Shown here one piece after another: positions 31,133-38,055 of a DNA stretch of 38,308 nucleotides (positions are counted from its first letter, which is position 1; each line of letters starts with the position of its first letter). The translations under genes and the position numbers were made by a program. The notes under the pieces were generated by a model. That model was not told where the DNA came from. It made no database searches and saw nothing but the letters and a program-made list of their open reading frames with translations. The stretch spans positions 1 to 38,308 of IMG/VR virus record IMGVR_UViG_3300003691_000029; one strand, given 5' to 3'. Source of the DNA: a virus.

Positions 31133-33688
31133 ATGCCAGTATCAATCATAGGGCCAAAGTTCTACGCATGGGATGCAAACGGTGAACCTTTAGCTTTCGG
31201 TAAGGTTTATACTTATCAAGCAAGAACAAATAACCCAAAAGCAACTTATCAATCTGAAGATGGAATTGTAGCTAACACCAATCCTGTTATCTTAAATGGC
31301 GAAGGCTATGCGGATATTTATCTTGATGGCTCGTACAAGATTGTAGTTAAAGATATTGATGATAACGAGCGATGGACAGCGGATCCTGTTACGGCAAATC
31401 AGGCAGACGAGTGGGTAAACTGTGTTCCAGTAACCTATACAAGTTCAACATCATTTACTATCTCAGGTAATTTTGTTGACCAGTATGAGCCTGGCAGACG
31501 GGTTCGTATTGATAACAATGTTTCTGAATTTGCATATTCAACTATTCAAAGCTCCATTCTTTCAGGCCCAAATACTGTTGTCACAGTTTCAGATAGTGTT
31601 GTTTTAACTGGCGTAGTTGGTTCTTGTGTATCTGTTATTGGTGTTGACTCAATACCATCATTGAATTTTGATACAGTTTCCGAATTAGAGGAAAGTAACC
31701 TAAATATAGGATTGAAAGTAAGTACCAATGGTTACGCTGTAGCTGGCGATGGTGGTGGTTCTGAATACCTGACCGCCGCACCACAAGCAGTTGACGAGGA
31801 AGGAAGTTTTACACTGGCCAATGGTAATGTGGCTTTATTGCAGATTAAAGGCGATATTCATGCTATGCAGTTCGGAATATTCCCAGATGTAGTTGACAAT
31901 AAAACGCCTGCAATACTTGCTGCTATTGATGCCACAATAGCACACCAAATATCTCTAAAGTTCGCGCCAGGTGAATACGTTTTTGATGGGATAACAAGAA
32001 CGCTGGACGCTGGAAAAGTGAGTATTGTATGCGATTCAGGGATGGCGATATTCAAAGGTACCGCTGACCTAGTTGCAGCAGGCGGTAGAATGTTTCGGTT
32101 TGAAAACTCGTCTGCACTTTCGTCACCTATAACAGTCACTAGTAGTGTAGAAGTGAGGGAGGATTATATTGAGGTATCTGACACCTCTGAGATTGAGGCT
32201 GGAATGGTGTTTCACATAGCATCAAATATTTTGTGGCCTTATGATAATCGTGGTGCATATTTTAAGGGAGAAAAGCATTTAGTAAAGCGTGTTGATGCTG
32301 GACTAAAAAGGGTTTATTTCTATGACCTGGTAAGGGATAACTACACAATTGCAGAAATTACAACCATACAAGCATGGAATCCTAATCACTACGATTTTAA
32401 AGGCATTAAAGCGGATATGTCTGAGTTTGGGGGAGTGGTAGGATTTCAACTTAACAGGTCAGCATTTGATTGCATAGATAACGTAGAGGCGGCTGGTAAA
32501 GAGGGCGAGTCAAGTACAGCTGGGATTTGGCTGCTAGATTGTATGTCACCCAGAGTTAGTAACTATATAGCTAGAAATATTGGAGGTGGCACAGGTGGGG
32601 GGTATGGCATACAGGATCGTGGTTGTGTAGGTTTGATTTTAGACGGTTTTGAGTCTTATGGCTGTCGTAGGGCATTTGATGCTCATTCACAGTCTGGAAC
32701 TAACAGTTCACCAAGTCGTGATTGTTTGGTTACAAATTTTAAGATCTACGGAGGCGGGGATTACTGGCCAGTTACGGCAGTAGAAAACTACGGTATAGGA
32801 AATCATGGTACATCTGAAAATGTGAGATATGGAAACGGGGAGATACACGATTGCTTAACAGCAATTAATTTCAGAGGGGTTAAGCAAACGCTAAACGATA
32901 TCGATATTTATGGTGCGTGTAACTATCTTGTAGATTTATCTTATGGAGCTGGTGTTGATGCAATAAATGTAAACTACAGGCCTGAAGGGTACCCAAACAA
33001 GGGTGCAACACTTGGTGAATTAACCACATTTTATATGCCTATTTGCCTGCTAAGACTTGGAAGGGCATCAACATCAGACGCTAATGCAGATATGTTACTT
33101 CCTGTAACCTTGAAGGGGTGTGATGTTGTTGGCGTTGTCACTTCTGCTATATTTAGTGACGGGGTAGATCAGCCTGTAAATAATGTGCGCCTTTACGGAA
33201 ATACTATTGAACCAAAGACCTCTGCAACACCATTCTACATGGTCAGCGCAAACGGAAGCTTTTTTGATTGCAGCTTTGAAGGTAATTCAATAATAAGAAG
33301 AACTAGAGACGTTGCACTAGCAAACGTTCCAGTATTTGGAGGCAAAGAGCCTGTTATTGTTGATGGGACATACTACGCATACATTGCAGATCAGAGTGCT
33401 TCAACAGTGGGAACATTCTTAACACCAGATGGTGCAAGGTTAACATTTTCAATAAGTGGAGATACATTAGGGCGTGGTATTTATGAGTTTAGAGCGAATT
33501 CAGCAACTCATACAATTGCGGGTGCAATAACATTCACCAATCTAGAGGCCACGGCGTCACCTGATAGCCTGGATGGCACATTCGGAACTAATGGCAAGTT
33601 CACAATCGGGCTTACGCCTGAAGGTAAACTTGTTGCTGAGAACAGAATAGGAACAAACAAGGTATGGAGGTTTAAATTACTGGCTTAA
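31133..33688 (+). CDS. Tailspike with P22-type head-binding domain and beta-helix
   Basis: This 851-residue protein has at residues about 1-110 the P22 tailspike N-terminal domain pattern: GPKFYAWDANGEPLAFGKVYTY, NPVILNGEGYADIYLDG and YKIVVKDIDDNERW. Residues about 190-620 are a right-handed parallel beta-helix of pectate-lyase type, with the start SNGYAVAGDGGGSEYLTA and repeated coils such as YNIARNIGGGTGG-like and NVRYGNGEIHDCLTAINF. The C-terminal 150 residues form a separate beta domain for trimerisation or receptor binding. Tailspikes cleave or bind host surface polysaccharide and set host range. Catalytic residues cannot be named from sequence alone. Its 3' end overlaps ninG on the other strand by 12 bases. 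Confidence 0.9.
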   Translation: MPVSIIGPKFYAWDANGEPLAFGKVYTYQARTNNPKATYQSEDGIVANTNPVILNGEGYADIYLDGSYKIVVKDIDDNERWTADPVTANQADEWVNCVPVTYTSSTSFTISGNFVDQYEPGRRVRIDNNVSEFAYSTIQSSILSGPNTVVTVSDSVVLTGVVGSCVSVIGVDSIPSLNFDTVSELEESNLNIGLKVSTNGYAVAGDGGGSEYLTAAPQAVDEEGSFTLANGNVALLQIKGDIHAMQFGIFPDVVDNKTPAILAAIDATIAHQISLKFAPGEYVFDGITRTLDAGKVSIVCDSGMAIFKGTADLVAAGGRMFRFENSSALSSPITVTSSVEVREDYIEVSDTSEIEAGMVFHIASNILWPYDNRGAYFKGEKHLVKRVDAGLKRVYFYDLVRDNYTIAEITTIQAWNPNHYDFKGIKADMSEFGGVVGFQLNRSAFDCIDNVEAAGKEGESSTAGIWLLDCMSPRVSNYIARNIGGGTGGGYGIQDRGCVGLILDGFESYGCRRAFDAHSQSGTNSSPSRDCLVTNFKIYGGGDYWPVTAVENYGIGNHGTSENVRYGNGEIHDCLTAINFRGVKQTLNDIDIYGACNYLVDLSYGAGVDAINVNYRPEGYPNKGATLGELTTFYMPICLLRLGRASTSDANADMLLPVTLKGCDVVGVVTSAIFSDGVDQPVNNVRLYGNTIEPKTSATPFYMVSANGSFFDCSFEGNSIIRRTRDVALANVPVFGGKEPVIVDGTYYAYIADQSASTVGTFLTPDGARLTFSISGDTLGRGIYEFRANSATHTIAGAITFTNLEATASPDSLDGTFGTNGKFTIGLTPEGKLVAENRIGTNKVWRFKLLA

Positions 33689-34345
33689 CCGCCTTCTTTT
33701 TGCATAATTCCTAGCGCGTCTTGAAAATATTTTCTTGATGCGCTTTAGGTATTCTATATCGCCTTTCTTTAAGTCAAGTTCGTTGTTATTTTCAAGCCAT
33801 TCAACTTTATCAATACCAATTTTTTCAATTAAATTAATTCGATATTTGGCGTCAACCGTTGCGGCTTTAGCTGAAAACTTACCACCACCTGCATTGCAAG
33901 ATTTGCATTGCTTGTGGACATTAAAAAGAATAAACCTTAATTGACCTTTAGCTCCTCTTGTCATGAAGTGACCAGCATCCCAGCAGCCACCAGTTTTATA
34001 GCCTTGCTCTGCCTCAATAACCTCCCTTGGTTTGCTGCAACTAATACATGGATTGAGGTAATCCCTAAGCCTTATGTACTTGTTGAATGCTGTTTGAGCT
34101 TCTGAAAGCCACTTTGATTTAGGTTTTATACGATCCTTGTCGGCCTTCAGCTTTGACCTCTCGGCTTTGTGCTCTTTCTTGGCGTTAGTATTAGCCTTTG
34201 CCAGTTGTCGCTCTCTTTGCTTCTGTTGCTTTGTATAGGCGTAATTTGTGGCACAATCAAGAGAATGGAACCTGCCAGCAGGGAGGCATAGCATTTTTTC
34301 ACCTTCAAACCTTTCTTTGCAGCCGCAGCACTTATATTTTTTCAT
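33677..34345 (-). CDS. ninG: NinG recombination protein
   Basis: This 222-residue protein has the lambda NinG (Rap) architecture. An N-terminal Cys cluster (CCGCKERF, then FHSLDCATNYA) is followed by a basic coiled-coil section (KQQKQRERQLAKA). The HNH-like core starts AFNKYIRLRDYLNPCISC, includes CWDAGHFMTRGAKGQLRF and ends VHKQCKSCNAGGGK. Lambda Rap is a structure-specific nuclease that cuts D-loops and Holliday-type branched DNA. It is the last gene of the leftward operon. It starts by an ATGA overlap with the winged-helix gene and ends convergently inside the tailspike gene, with no terminator between them. Confidence 0.9.
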   Translation of the reverse strand: MKKYKCCGCKERFEGEKMLCLPAGRFHSLDCATNYAYTKQQKQRERQLAKANTNAKKEHKAERSKLKADKDRIKPKSKWLSEAQTAFNKYIRLRDYLNPCISCSKPREVIEAEQGYKTGGCWDAGHFMTRGAKGQLRFILFNVHKQCKSCNAGGGKFSAKAATVDAKYRINLIEKIGIDKVEWLENNNELDLKKGDIEYLKRIKKIFSRRARNYAKRRRLSQ

Positions 34346-34608
34346 TCTTCACACATTCTATATTTATTATTTCCTGTGATAGTGACGTACTTGCTTCGCT
34401 CAAGTTTAGATAAAACTCTATGAGCGTGAAGCTCACGCATATTTAATTCATCACATATTTCAATGAAACTTTTATCACCTTTAGCCTTTAAATAAACCAG
34501 TATATGACCCGATGCCTTAGATACACTTAGCCTTTGTGCAACTTTTGGAAACTGTAAAGTTAATGCTCTGATTATCCTTGCAGCGTCATCACCTGTAATC
34601 TCACTCAT
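34342..34608 (-). CDS. Small winged-helix-like DNA-binding protein
   Basis: This 88-residue protein has the pattern of a winged helix in its second half: ASGHILVYLKAKGDKSFIEI, then CDELNMRELHAHRVLSKLER as the recognition-helix region, and SKYVTITGNNKYRM as the wing. It could be a transcriptional regulator of the phage or a DNA-binding helper of NinG or of replication. Its stop overlaps the ninG start (ATGA) and its start overlaps the upstream stop, so it is fully embedded in the leftward operon. The family assignment is by fold pattern only. Confidence 0.68.
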   Translation of the reverse strand: MSEITGDDAARIIRALTLQFPKVAQRLSVSKASGHILVYLKAKGDKSFIEICDELNMRELHAHRVLSKLERSKYVTITGNNKYRMCEE

Positions 34609-35009
34609 TAGCTCAAGCCAATGCAGGTTACTTTGAACGCTGTTGTTACATAGGCGTCATCAGATCCATGCTTTCGTATATCTAAATATTGATTATTAGC
34701 AACTTCATCAATTTGATTAATATTGCACACAGCCTCTATCTCTCGTGTTTCTAGCTGTTCGGTGTCGTTCGGATATTGGAATATCCCGGTTATTTCTATT
34801 TTCCACTTAAAAGTCATTTCGTGGAAAATCATCTTACTGTTACCCTTTGTAACGCCTGCAATGTTAATAGCTCGCACAGGATTAATATGTGATACTTTTC
34901 TATCCGCAATGATACTGTCATTACTCATTGGGTCAGGGTCTTTCCAACTTATTACCAAGCCTAAGATTTTTTTTCTGAAATTATCAGTCTTGTTTGTTTT
35001 CTTCTTCAT
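34608..35009 (-). CDS. Hypothetical protein of leftward operon
   Basis: This 133-residue protein has a basic N terminus (KKKTNKTDNFRKKILG) and then alternating beta strands (MIFHEMTFKWKIEITGIFQ, REIEAVCNINQ, TTAFKVTCIGL). There are no membrane segments. I do not recognise a family, and no catalytic motif is visible. It overlaps its downstream neighbour by one base and is preceded by a 47-residue small gene, so it belongs to the same transcript. It may be a small single-domain beta protein of the replication region. Confidence 0.62.
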   Translation of the reverse strand: MKKKTNKTDNFRKKILGLVISWKDPDPMSNDSIIADRKVSHINPVRAINIAGVTKGNSKMIFHEMTFKWKIEITGIFQYPNDTEQLETREIEAVCNINQIDEVANNQYLDIRKHGSDDAYVTTAFKVTCIGLS

Positions 35010-35019
35010 AGTTGCTCAC

Positions 35020-35163
35020 TTATTTATTAAAGCCCTGAAAGCGTTTTCCGAAAATGCTAATACAGCATTTAGCTGCTTGATCTTCAGTTAAACCGCTTAG
35101 GCTGATCATATTTACTGGTATGCCTGATATTATTGGCGTGTAGAGTTTTGTTTTAGACTTCAT
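35020..35163 (-). CDS. Small 47-residue hypothetical protein
   Basis: On the minus strand, ATG at 35163-35161 opens a 47-residue frame to TAA at 35022-35020. The product runs from KSKTKLYTPIISGIPVNMIS to a helical LTEDQAAKCC and a basic end, FGKRFQGFNK. It fills the gap between two co-oriented genes, with 3 bases to the upstream gene and 10 to the downstream one, which supports it as real. No function can be assigned. Confidence 0.5.
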   Translation of the reverse strand: MKSKTKLYTPIISGIPVNMISLSGLTEDQAAKCCISIFGKRFQGFNK

Positions 35164-35166
35164 TGA

Positions 35167-35766
35167 TTAACTCATATCAGTAAGCTGGCAAATAACATTT
35201 TCAACCTGTGCTTCGCTTTCAAATGTACGAGATAAGATAAATTTCCAAACAACAGAAAAGGCTTTCTTATAAAAAACCATGAATTCATCTTGCCCCATCG
35301 AATTAAAGTTAATCGATCGAACTTTTTTCTTAACACCTGAAGGCATTATTACTAAATCATAATAGCCAGTTTGTTCTTTCACCCAATCGTGAAGGTCTTT
35401 CTTGGACTTCTCAGGAGATTCAATTGTTAATGCACGCCTTTCCCTTAACTCAACCAAGAACGCCTTAGCAGCGCCATGTATCGCGCCAGAATTGCCACTC
35501 CTTGCATCAAGCCACTTAGAAAACTTCTTCAGAGTTGCTATTTCACTTGGCGCAAGTAAACCGCCCTTTGGCTCCCAATAGTCCATTGCAAGCTCAAGAA
35601 GGCCACCAAAATACAGCTTATGATGTTTTAATGATCTGGCGCTAACTTGAATCAGCTCAACCCTAAAGGCCTTGCCTGTCTTAACTGATGCAATGGCCTC
35701 TTTATCTGCCTCGGTAGCAGGAACAAGGTTGCCTGCAATTTTCTGGACTGTTAGCTCAATCGGCAT
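35167..35766 (-). CDS. DUF1367 family phage protein
   Basis: The product is 199 residues from ATG at 35766, chosen because AGGAGG sits 9 bases upstream. The ATG at 35784 overlaps that site. The core (FRVELIQVSARSLKHHKLYF, then GGLLELAMDYW) is the DUF1367 pattern found in nin-like regions of lambdoid and other phages. The second half contains DLHDWVKEQTGYYDLVIMPSG, KKKVRSINFNSM and a C-terminal helix. It is probably a DNA-related protein by context (replication and NinG in the same operon), but no biochemical role is established. The SD lies inside the last codons of the upstream gene, indicating coupling. Confidence 0.82.
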   Translation of the reverse strand: MPIELTVQKIAGNLVPATEADKEAIASVKTGKAFRVELIQVSARSLKHHKLYFGGLLELAMDYWEPKGGLLAPSEIATLKKFSKWLDARSGNSGAIHGAAKAFLVELRERRALTIESPEKSKKDLHDWVKEQTGYYDLVIMPSGVKKKVRSINFNSMGQDEFMVFYKKAFSVVWKFILSRTFESEAQVENVICQLTDMS

Positions 35767-35770
35767 TTTT

Positions 35771-36046
35771 TTAGTCCTCCTCATCCTTTACAGCTTGCTC
35801 AATAGCCAATTTCTCAAGAATATAACTAAGCCCGTAAGCTTCATCGTAAAGATTACCGCCAGTGATGCTTATGCCATCAATATCAAAAGGCTTGCACGTT
35901 CCAGAAATGAATACATCAGTTAAATCAACATGAATTTCACCAGGGGCGTATAATTCCTTGGGTGTTGCTGGCGCCACTGTTGCCTTCACTGTCAGCTCAA
36001 CAGACCCACCAAGAAGATAATCAAATACTACGTGTGATTTTTTCAT
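35771..36046 (-). CDS. Hypothetical protein between replication and DUF1367 genes
   Basis: This 91-residue protein starts MKKSHVVFDYLLGGSVEL and continues with beta-rich TVKATVAPATPKELYAPGE. In the middle is VHVDLTDVFISGTCK-like sequence, and the end is the acidic helix LSYILEKLAIEQAVKDEED. No family is recognised. It starts with an ATGA overlap with the helicase-loader-like gene and its last codons encode the DUF1367 ribosome site, so it is a coupled member of the operon. Confidence 0.62.
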   Translation of the reverse strand: MKKSHVVFDYLLGGSVELTVKATVAPATPKELYAPGEIHVDLTDVFISGTCKPFDIDGISITGGNLYDEAYGLSYILEKLAIEQAVKDEED

Positions 36047-36708
36047 GATTTCACCTTGTCACTTGATATACACGTAAGTCGAGCTATTTCATTTTTCACA
36101 CCAGCGTCAACTGATGACGTTTTATCATTCTCATCAGTGAAAGGAGATTCCATTAATTCTAGATGCTTTTTCGATTTAGAAATTGATTCAGCTCTTTCGA
36201 TAAGAAGATAAGAGTTTTCTGGCCCAGACAAACCAAATGCAAACGGTGCTATTGGGCTCACTTCATATTTCAGCATTATGCTTATCTCGTGATCTGAATA
36301 TTCGCCTGAAGATGCTCTATCTTTCCATTGAGGTAAAAGTTGAATACATTCCTCCGCTCTCTGTCGAAGATAGAATGAATCCTGTGTATCAAGATCCCAA
36401 GTGCCTATTTGAATTCTTGCAAGACATCCAAGTGGGGTGTTAGCAAGTTTTGCTGCAGCAATTATCGCGTCAGCAGTAATCTCTCCACCTTCAATATGCC
36501 TGATAAGGTCAGCAGGCTTTGGGAAGAACTGTCCTGACTTTGTATCTGCCAGGTGCTGGCTTGCTGCTTGGCTTACTTGGTCAATAGTGAACTTTTGAAG
36601 TGCGCCAAAATATATTTGCATGGCTATTTTGCCAAACTTATCTTTTTGGTAGCAATCAGACAAACTATCAAGCAGCTCTTTGAATCCTGTTTTGTCAGCG
36701 TCATTCAT
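36043..36708 (-). CDS. Putative helicase-loader-like replication protein (DUF6475-like)
   Basis: This 221-residue protein has an N-terminal helical domain of the kind seen next to phage DUF1376 initiators: FKELLDSLSDCYQKDKFGKI, MQIYFGALQKFTIDQVSQAA, then the GQFFPKPADLIRHIEGG motif near residue 75. FPKPADL is characteristic of lambda P-type and DUF6475-type proteins that help load host DnaB helicase. The C-terminal half is divergent. It overlaps the initiator gene by 8 bases, matching the O-P order of lambdoid replication modules. The loader role is inferred from the domain and position. Confidence 0.72.
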   Translation of the reverse strand: MNDADKTGFKELLDSLSDCYQKDKFGKIAMQIYFGALQKFTIDQVSQAASQHLADTKSGQFFPKPADLIRHIEGGEITADAIIAAAKLANTPLGCLARIQIGTWDLDTQDSFYLRQRAEECIQLLPQWKDRASSGEYSDHEISIMLKYEVSPIAPFAFGLSGPENSYLLIERAESISKSKKHLELMESPFTDENDKTSSVDAGVKNEIARLTCISSDKVKS

Positions 36709-37576
36709 GATCTATCGTCTCCCCGCCAGTGTATGAGCCATCAACACCATTTGCCCAATCCAAAACCTCTTGCTCTCGCTGATCAGATGCATTGACGTTT
36801 TTAGTGTATCCAATGAACATTTCTAGCTTTTCATCACTTCTGCAAATAAGCGTAAGCTCATCATAAATTCTGCACTCTGGATTGCTCTTAGGATCTTTGC
36901 CCATGTGATAGCTAGAACCTGCACAGCCATCAATGGCTAGCTTTATCTGTTCACTACTGTACGACTTCAGTCTTGCTTTGATCTTATCAATACGCCCCTT
37001 GGTTGGCTTAGTGGTTGGCCCCTTGTCCATAACTTCACGCCAATATTCAAAGATAGGATAAACAGGATCAGGAACCGGAGGTGACGTATGTGTTTTATCT
37101 TGGTTCTTGGTTAATGGTTCTTGGTTCTTGGTTAATGGTTCTTGGTTCTTGGTTAATGGTTCTTGGTTAGCTTTGCGTTCGCTTTCTGCTGGGTTAGCTA
37201 AATTAACCGACTGGGTTTTTTTAGCTTTGCGTTCGCTTTCTGCTGGGTTAGCTTTAGCTTTTTTAGGTCTGCCACCTTTCTTCCCGTTAACCCTTGCTGA
37301 CTCTGCCTTTGAGTGGTAGCTAGCTATTTCACTGTCAATGCGATTTTGCTTAAATCCATCTTCAGACTCAATAAAGAAATCTTCCAATACAGTTTGAATT
37401 TCTTCCTTGTTATCCTTCATATTTATAAGTCGAGACAATTTAACAACATCATTAATCAATGGGCGTTCCGTATCGTAATACAATTCAATCAGCCTTCTGT
37501 AAGCAAGATCTTCAGTATTACTTAGGTGTCGAGTTGCCTTAGCATAGTCACCAATATTAAATTGGTAGTAATGCAT
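36701..37576 (-). CDS. DUF1376 (YdaU-like) replication initiation protein
   Basis: Of 291 residues, 1-90 form the DUF1376 domain (MHYYQFNIGDYAKATRHLSN, then EDLAYRRLIELYYDTERPL), a winged-helix fold used by phage replication initiators. A Lys/Glu/Asn-rich linker at residues about 95-165 contains two copies of NPAESERKA and 3.4 copies of the heptad NQEPLTK. The C-terminal 120 residues (YWREVMDKGPTTKPTKGRID, SYHMGKDPKSNPECRIYDEL) resemble the conserved tail domain of such initiators. By analogy with lambda O, the DNA repeats in the linker may be the origin to which this protein binds. It is preceded by the RHH-like gene and followed by the probable helicase loader. Confidence 0.85.
   Translation of the reverse strand: MHYYQFNIGDYAKATRHLSNTEDLAYRRLIELYYDTERPLINDVVKLSRLINMKDNKEEIQTVLEDFFIESEDGFKQNRIDSEIASYHSKAESARVNGKKGGRPKKAKANPAESERKAKKTQSVNLANPAESERKANQEPLTKNQEPLTKNQEPLTKNQDKTHTSPPVPDPVYPIFEYWREVMDKGPTTKPTKGRIDKIKARLKSYSSEQIKLAIDGCAGSSYHMGKDPKSNPECRIYDELTLICRSDEKLEMFIGYTKNVNASDQREQEVLDWANGVDGSYTGGETIDHE
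37097..37168. repeat. 21-bp tandem repeats (3.4 copies), candidate origin iterons
   Basis: Units lie at 37097-37117 (first base differs), 37118-37138, 37139-37159 and a 9-base partial at 37160-37168. Each unit contains TTCTTGGTTCTTGGTTAATG. They encode NQEPLTK repeats in the replication initiator on the minus strand. Perfect conservation at the DNA level, including third codon positions, suggests recent duplication or a DNA function such as iterons of an origin. Confidence 0.85.
37167..37199. repeat. 33-bp direct repeat, copy 1
   Basis: This segment is identical to 37221-37253, with copies 54 bp apart. On the minus strand it encodes NPAESERKA with flanking Ala/Lys. It touches the 21-bp tandem array, which makes a compact repeat cluster in the linker of the DUF1376 initiator. 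Confidence 0.85.
37221..37253. repeat. 33-bp direct repeat, copy 2
   Basis: This is the exact second copy of 37167-37199. The 21 bases between the copies hold an AT-rich stretch (CTGGGTTTTTT), which would suit a DNA unwinding element if this is the replication origin. Confidence 0.85.
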
Positions 37577-37578
37577 GA

Positions 37579-37740
37579 TTATTTAACTTCCTTTTTATGA
37601 GCTGCCTCGATTAATTGTTCGACAATCCCCTGTTTAGTTTTGACAGGCATATGGTTGGCCTCTCTTACTTCAGAAATCTCAATGAGCTTCTTATTGAAAT
37701 GTGGATTTAGATGTAATGTTGTCTTTTTAACTTCTTTCAT
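37579..37740 (-). CDS. Small ribbon-helix-helix-like protein (candidate regulator)
   Basis: ATG at 37740-37738 on the minus strand opens a 53-residue frame to TAA at 37581-37579. The product begins KEVKKTTLHLNPHFNKKLIE, a beta strand followed by a helix. A second helix, TKQGIVEQLIEAAHKK, follows after a short turn. This is the strand-helix-helix order and length of Arc/MetJ/CopG-type repressors. It is the first gene of the leftward operon, 31 bases after the predicted -10 element, so it could repress its own and the divergent promoter. The fold call is by pattern, and DNA binding is not proven. Confidence 0.65.
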   Translation of the reverse strand: MKEVKKTTLHLNPHFNKKLIEISEVREANHMPVKTKQGIVEQLIEAAHKKEVK

Positions 37741-37770
37741 GACTACCTCTATGCGTTTATTTATGACTGA

Positions 37771-37799
37771 AATATAAGCGTTAAGCTTGGTATAGTCAA
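37771..37799 (-). promoter_or_regulatory. Leftward early promoter (sigma70 type)
   Basis: On the minus strand, TTGACT (37799-37794) and TATATT (37776-37771) are separated by exactly 17 bases. This is a near-consensus sigma70 promoter placed to drive the RHH-like and replication genes. An AAGC-GTTAA-GCTT inverted repeat lies in the spacer at 37776-37788. Confidence 0.75.
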
Positions 37800-37851
37800 T
37801 ATATAAAATAATTATAAATAACCATTGATCTAATTTTATATCTATACTATA
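37791..37851. promoter_or_regulatory. Candidate bipartite operator: 19-bp imperfect inverted repeat
   Basis: Left half-site 37791-37809 and the reverse complement of right half-site 37833-37851 share TATAGT, then 4 mostly differing bases, then ATATAAAAT (16 of 19 match). The gap is 23 bases. The left arm covers the -35 of the leftward promoter and the right arm the -10 of the rightward one, so one regulator could control both. Confidence 0.55.
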
Positions 37852-37853
37852 GT
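37825..37853 (+). promoter_or_regulatory. Rightward early promoter (sigma70 type)
   Basis: TTGATC (37825-37830) and TATAGT (37848-37853) are separated by 17 bases. The GTG of the first rightward gene follows 25 bases after the -10. This promoter would drive the recombination operon through the circle junction to the terminator at 6961. Confidence 0.72.
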
Positions 37854-37878
37854 TTCAATCATCAACAAGGAGAAGCAA

Positions 37879-38055
37879 GTGAGTGATACAGCTAAACAGA
37901 TTCTTCTCTGCTTTATTGCGCTATTCATTCTTGGTTTAGTTGGCCAGATGGATTACGAAGAAGCAGAAAGCAAGGTTACTAAGTATTGCCAAATGACTAA
38001 AGAAGGTCACTGGAAAAAGTTTGATAAGTCAATTAAGTGTGAGGCTAGTGAATGA
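37879..38055 (+). CDS. Small membrane-anchored hypothetical protein
   Basis: GTG at 37879, with AAGGAG at 37867-37872, opens a 58-residue frame ending TGA 38053-38055. Residues about 7-23 (QILLCFIALFILGLVGQ) form one hydrophobic segment. The rest (DYEEAESKVTKYCQMTKEGH, then a basic end) is charged and would face one side of the inner membrane. It is the first gene after the rightward promoter. First early genes often act on the host, for example in superinfection exclusion, but there is no direct evidence here. Its stop overlaps the next ATG (ATGA). Confidence 0.65.
   Translation: MSDTAKQILLCFIALFILGLVGQMDYEEAESKVTKYCQMTKEGHWKKFDKSIKCEASE

Noticed and set aside
34198-34413. Plus-strand frames in the leftward operon (for example 33735-33944, 34198-34413, 34723-35091, 37107-37319)
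   Set aside because: They are antisense to ninG, the winged-helix gene, its neighbour and the initiator, and their translations are low-complexity products of the opposite-strand codons.
35767-35784. ATG 35784 as start of the DUF1367 gene
   Set aside because: It overlaps the AGGAGG ribosome site that is correctly spaced for ATG 35766.
37097-37253. Repeat cluster as a CRISPR array
   Set aside because: The 21-bp units are in direct tandem without spacers, the 33-bp repeat occurs only twice, and all are in frame inside a coding sequence. No cas genes are present.
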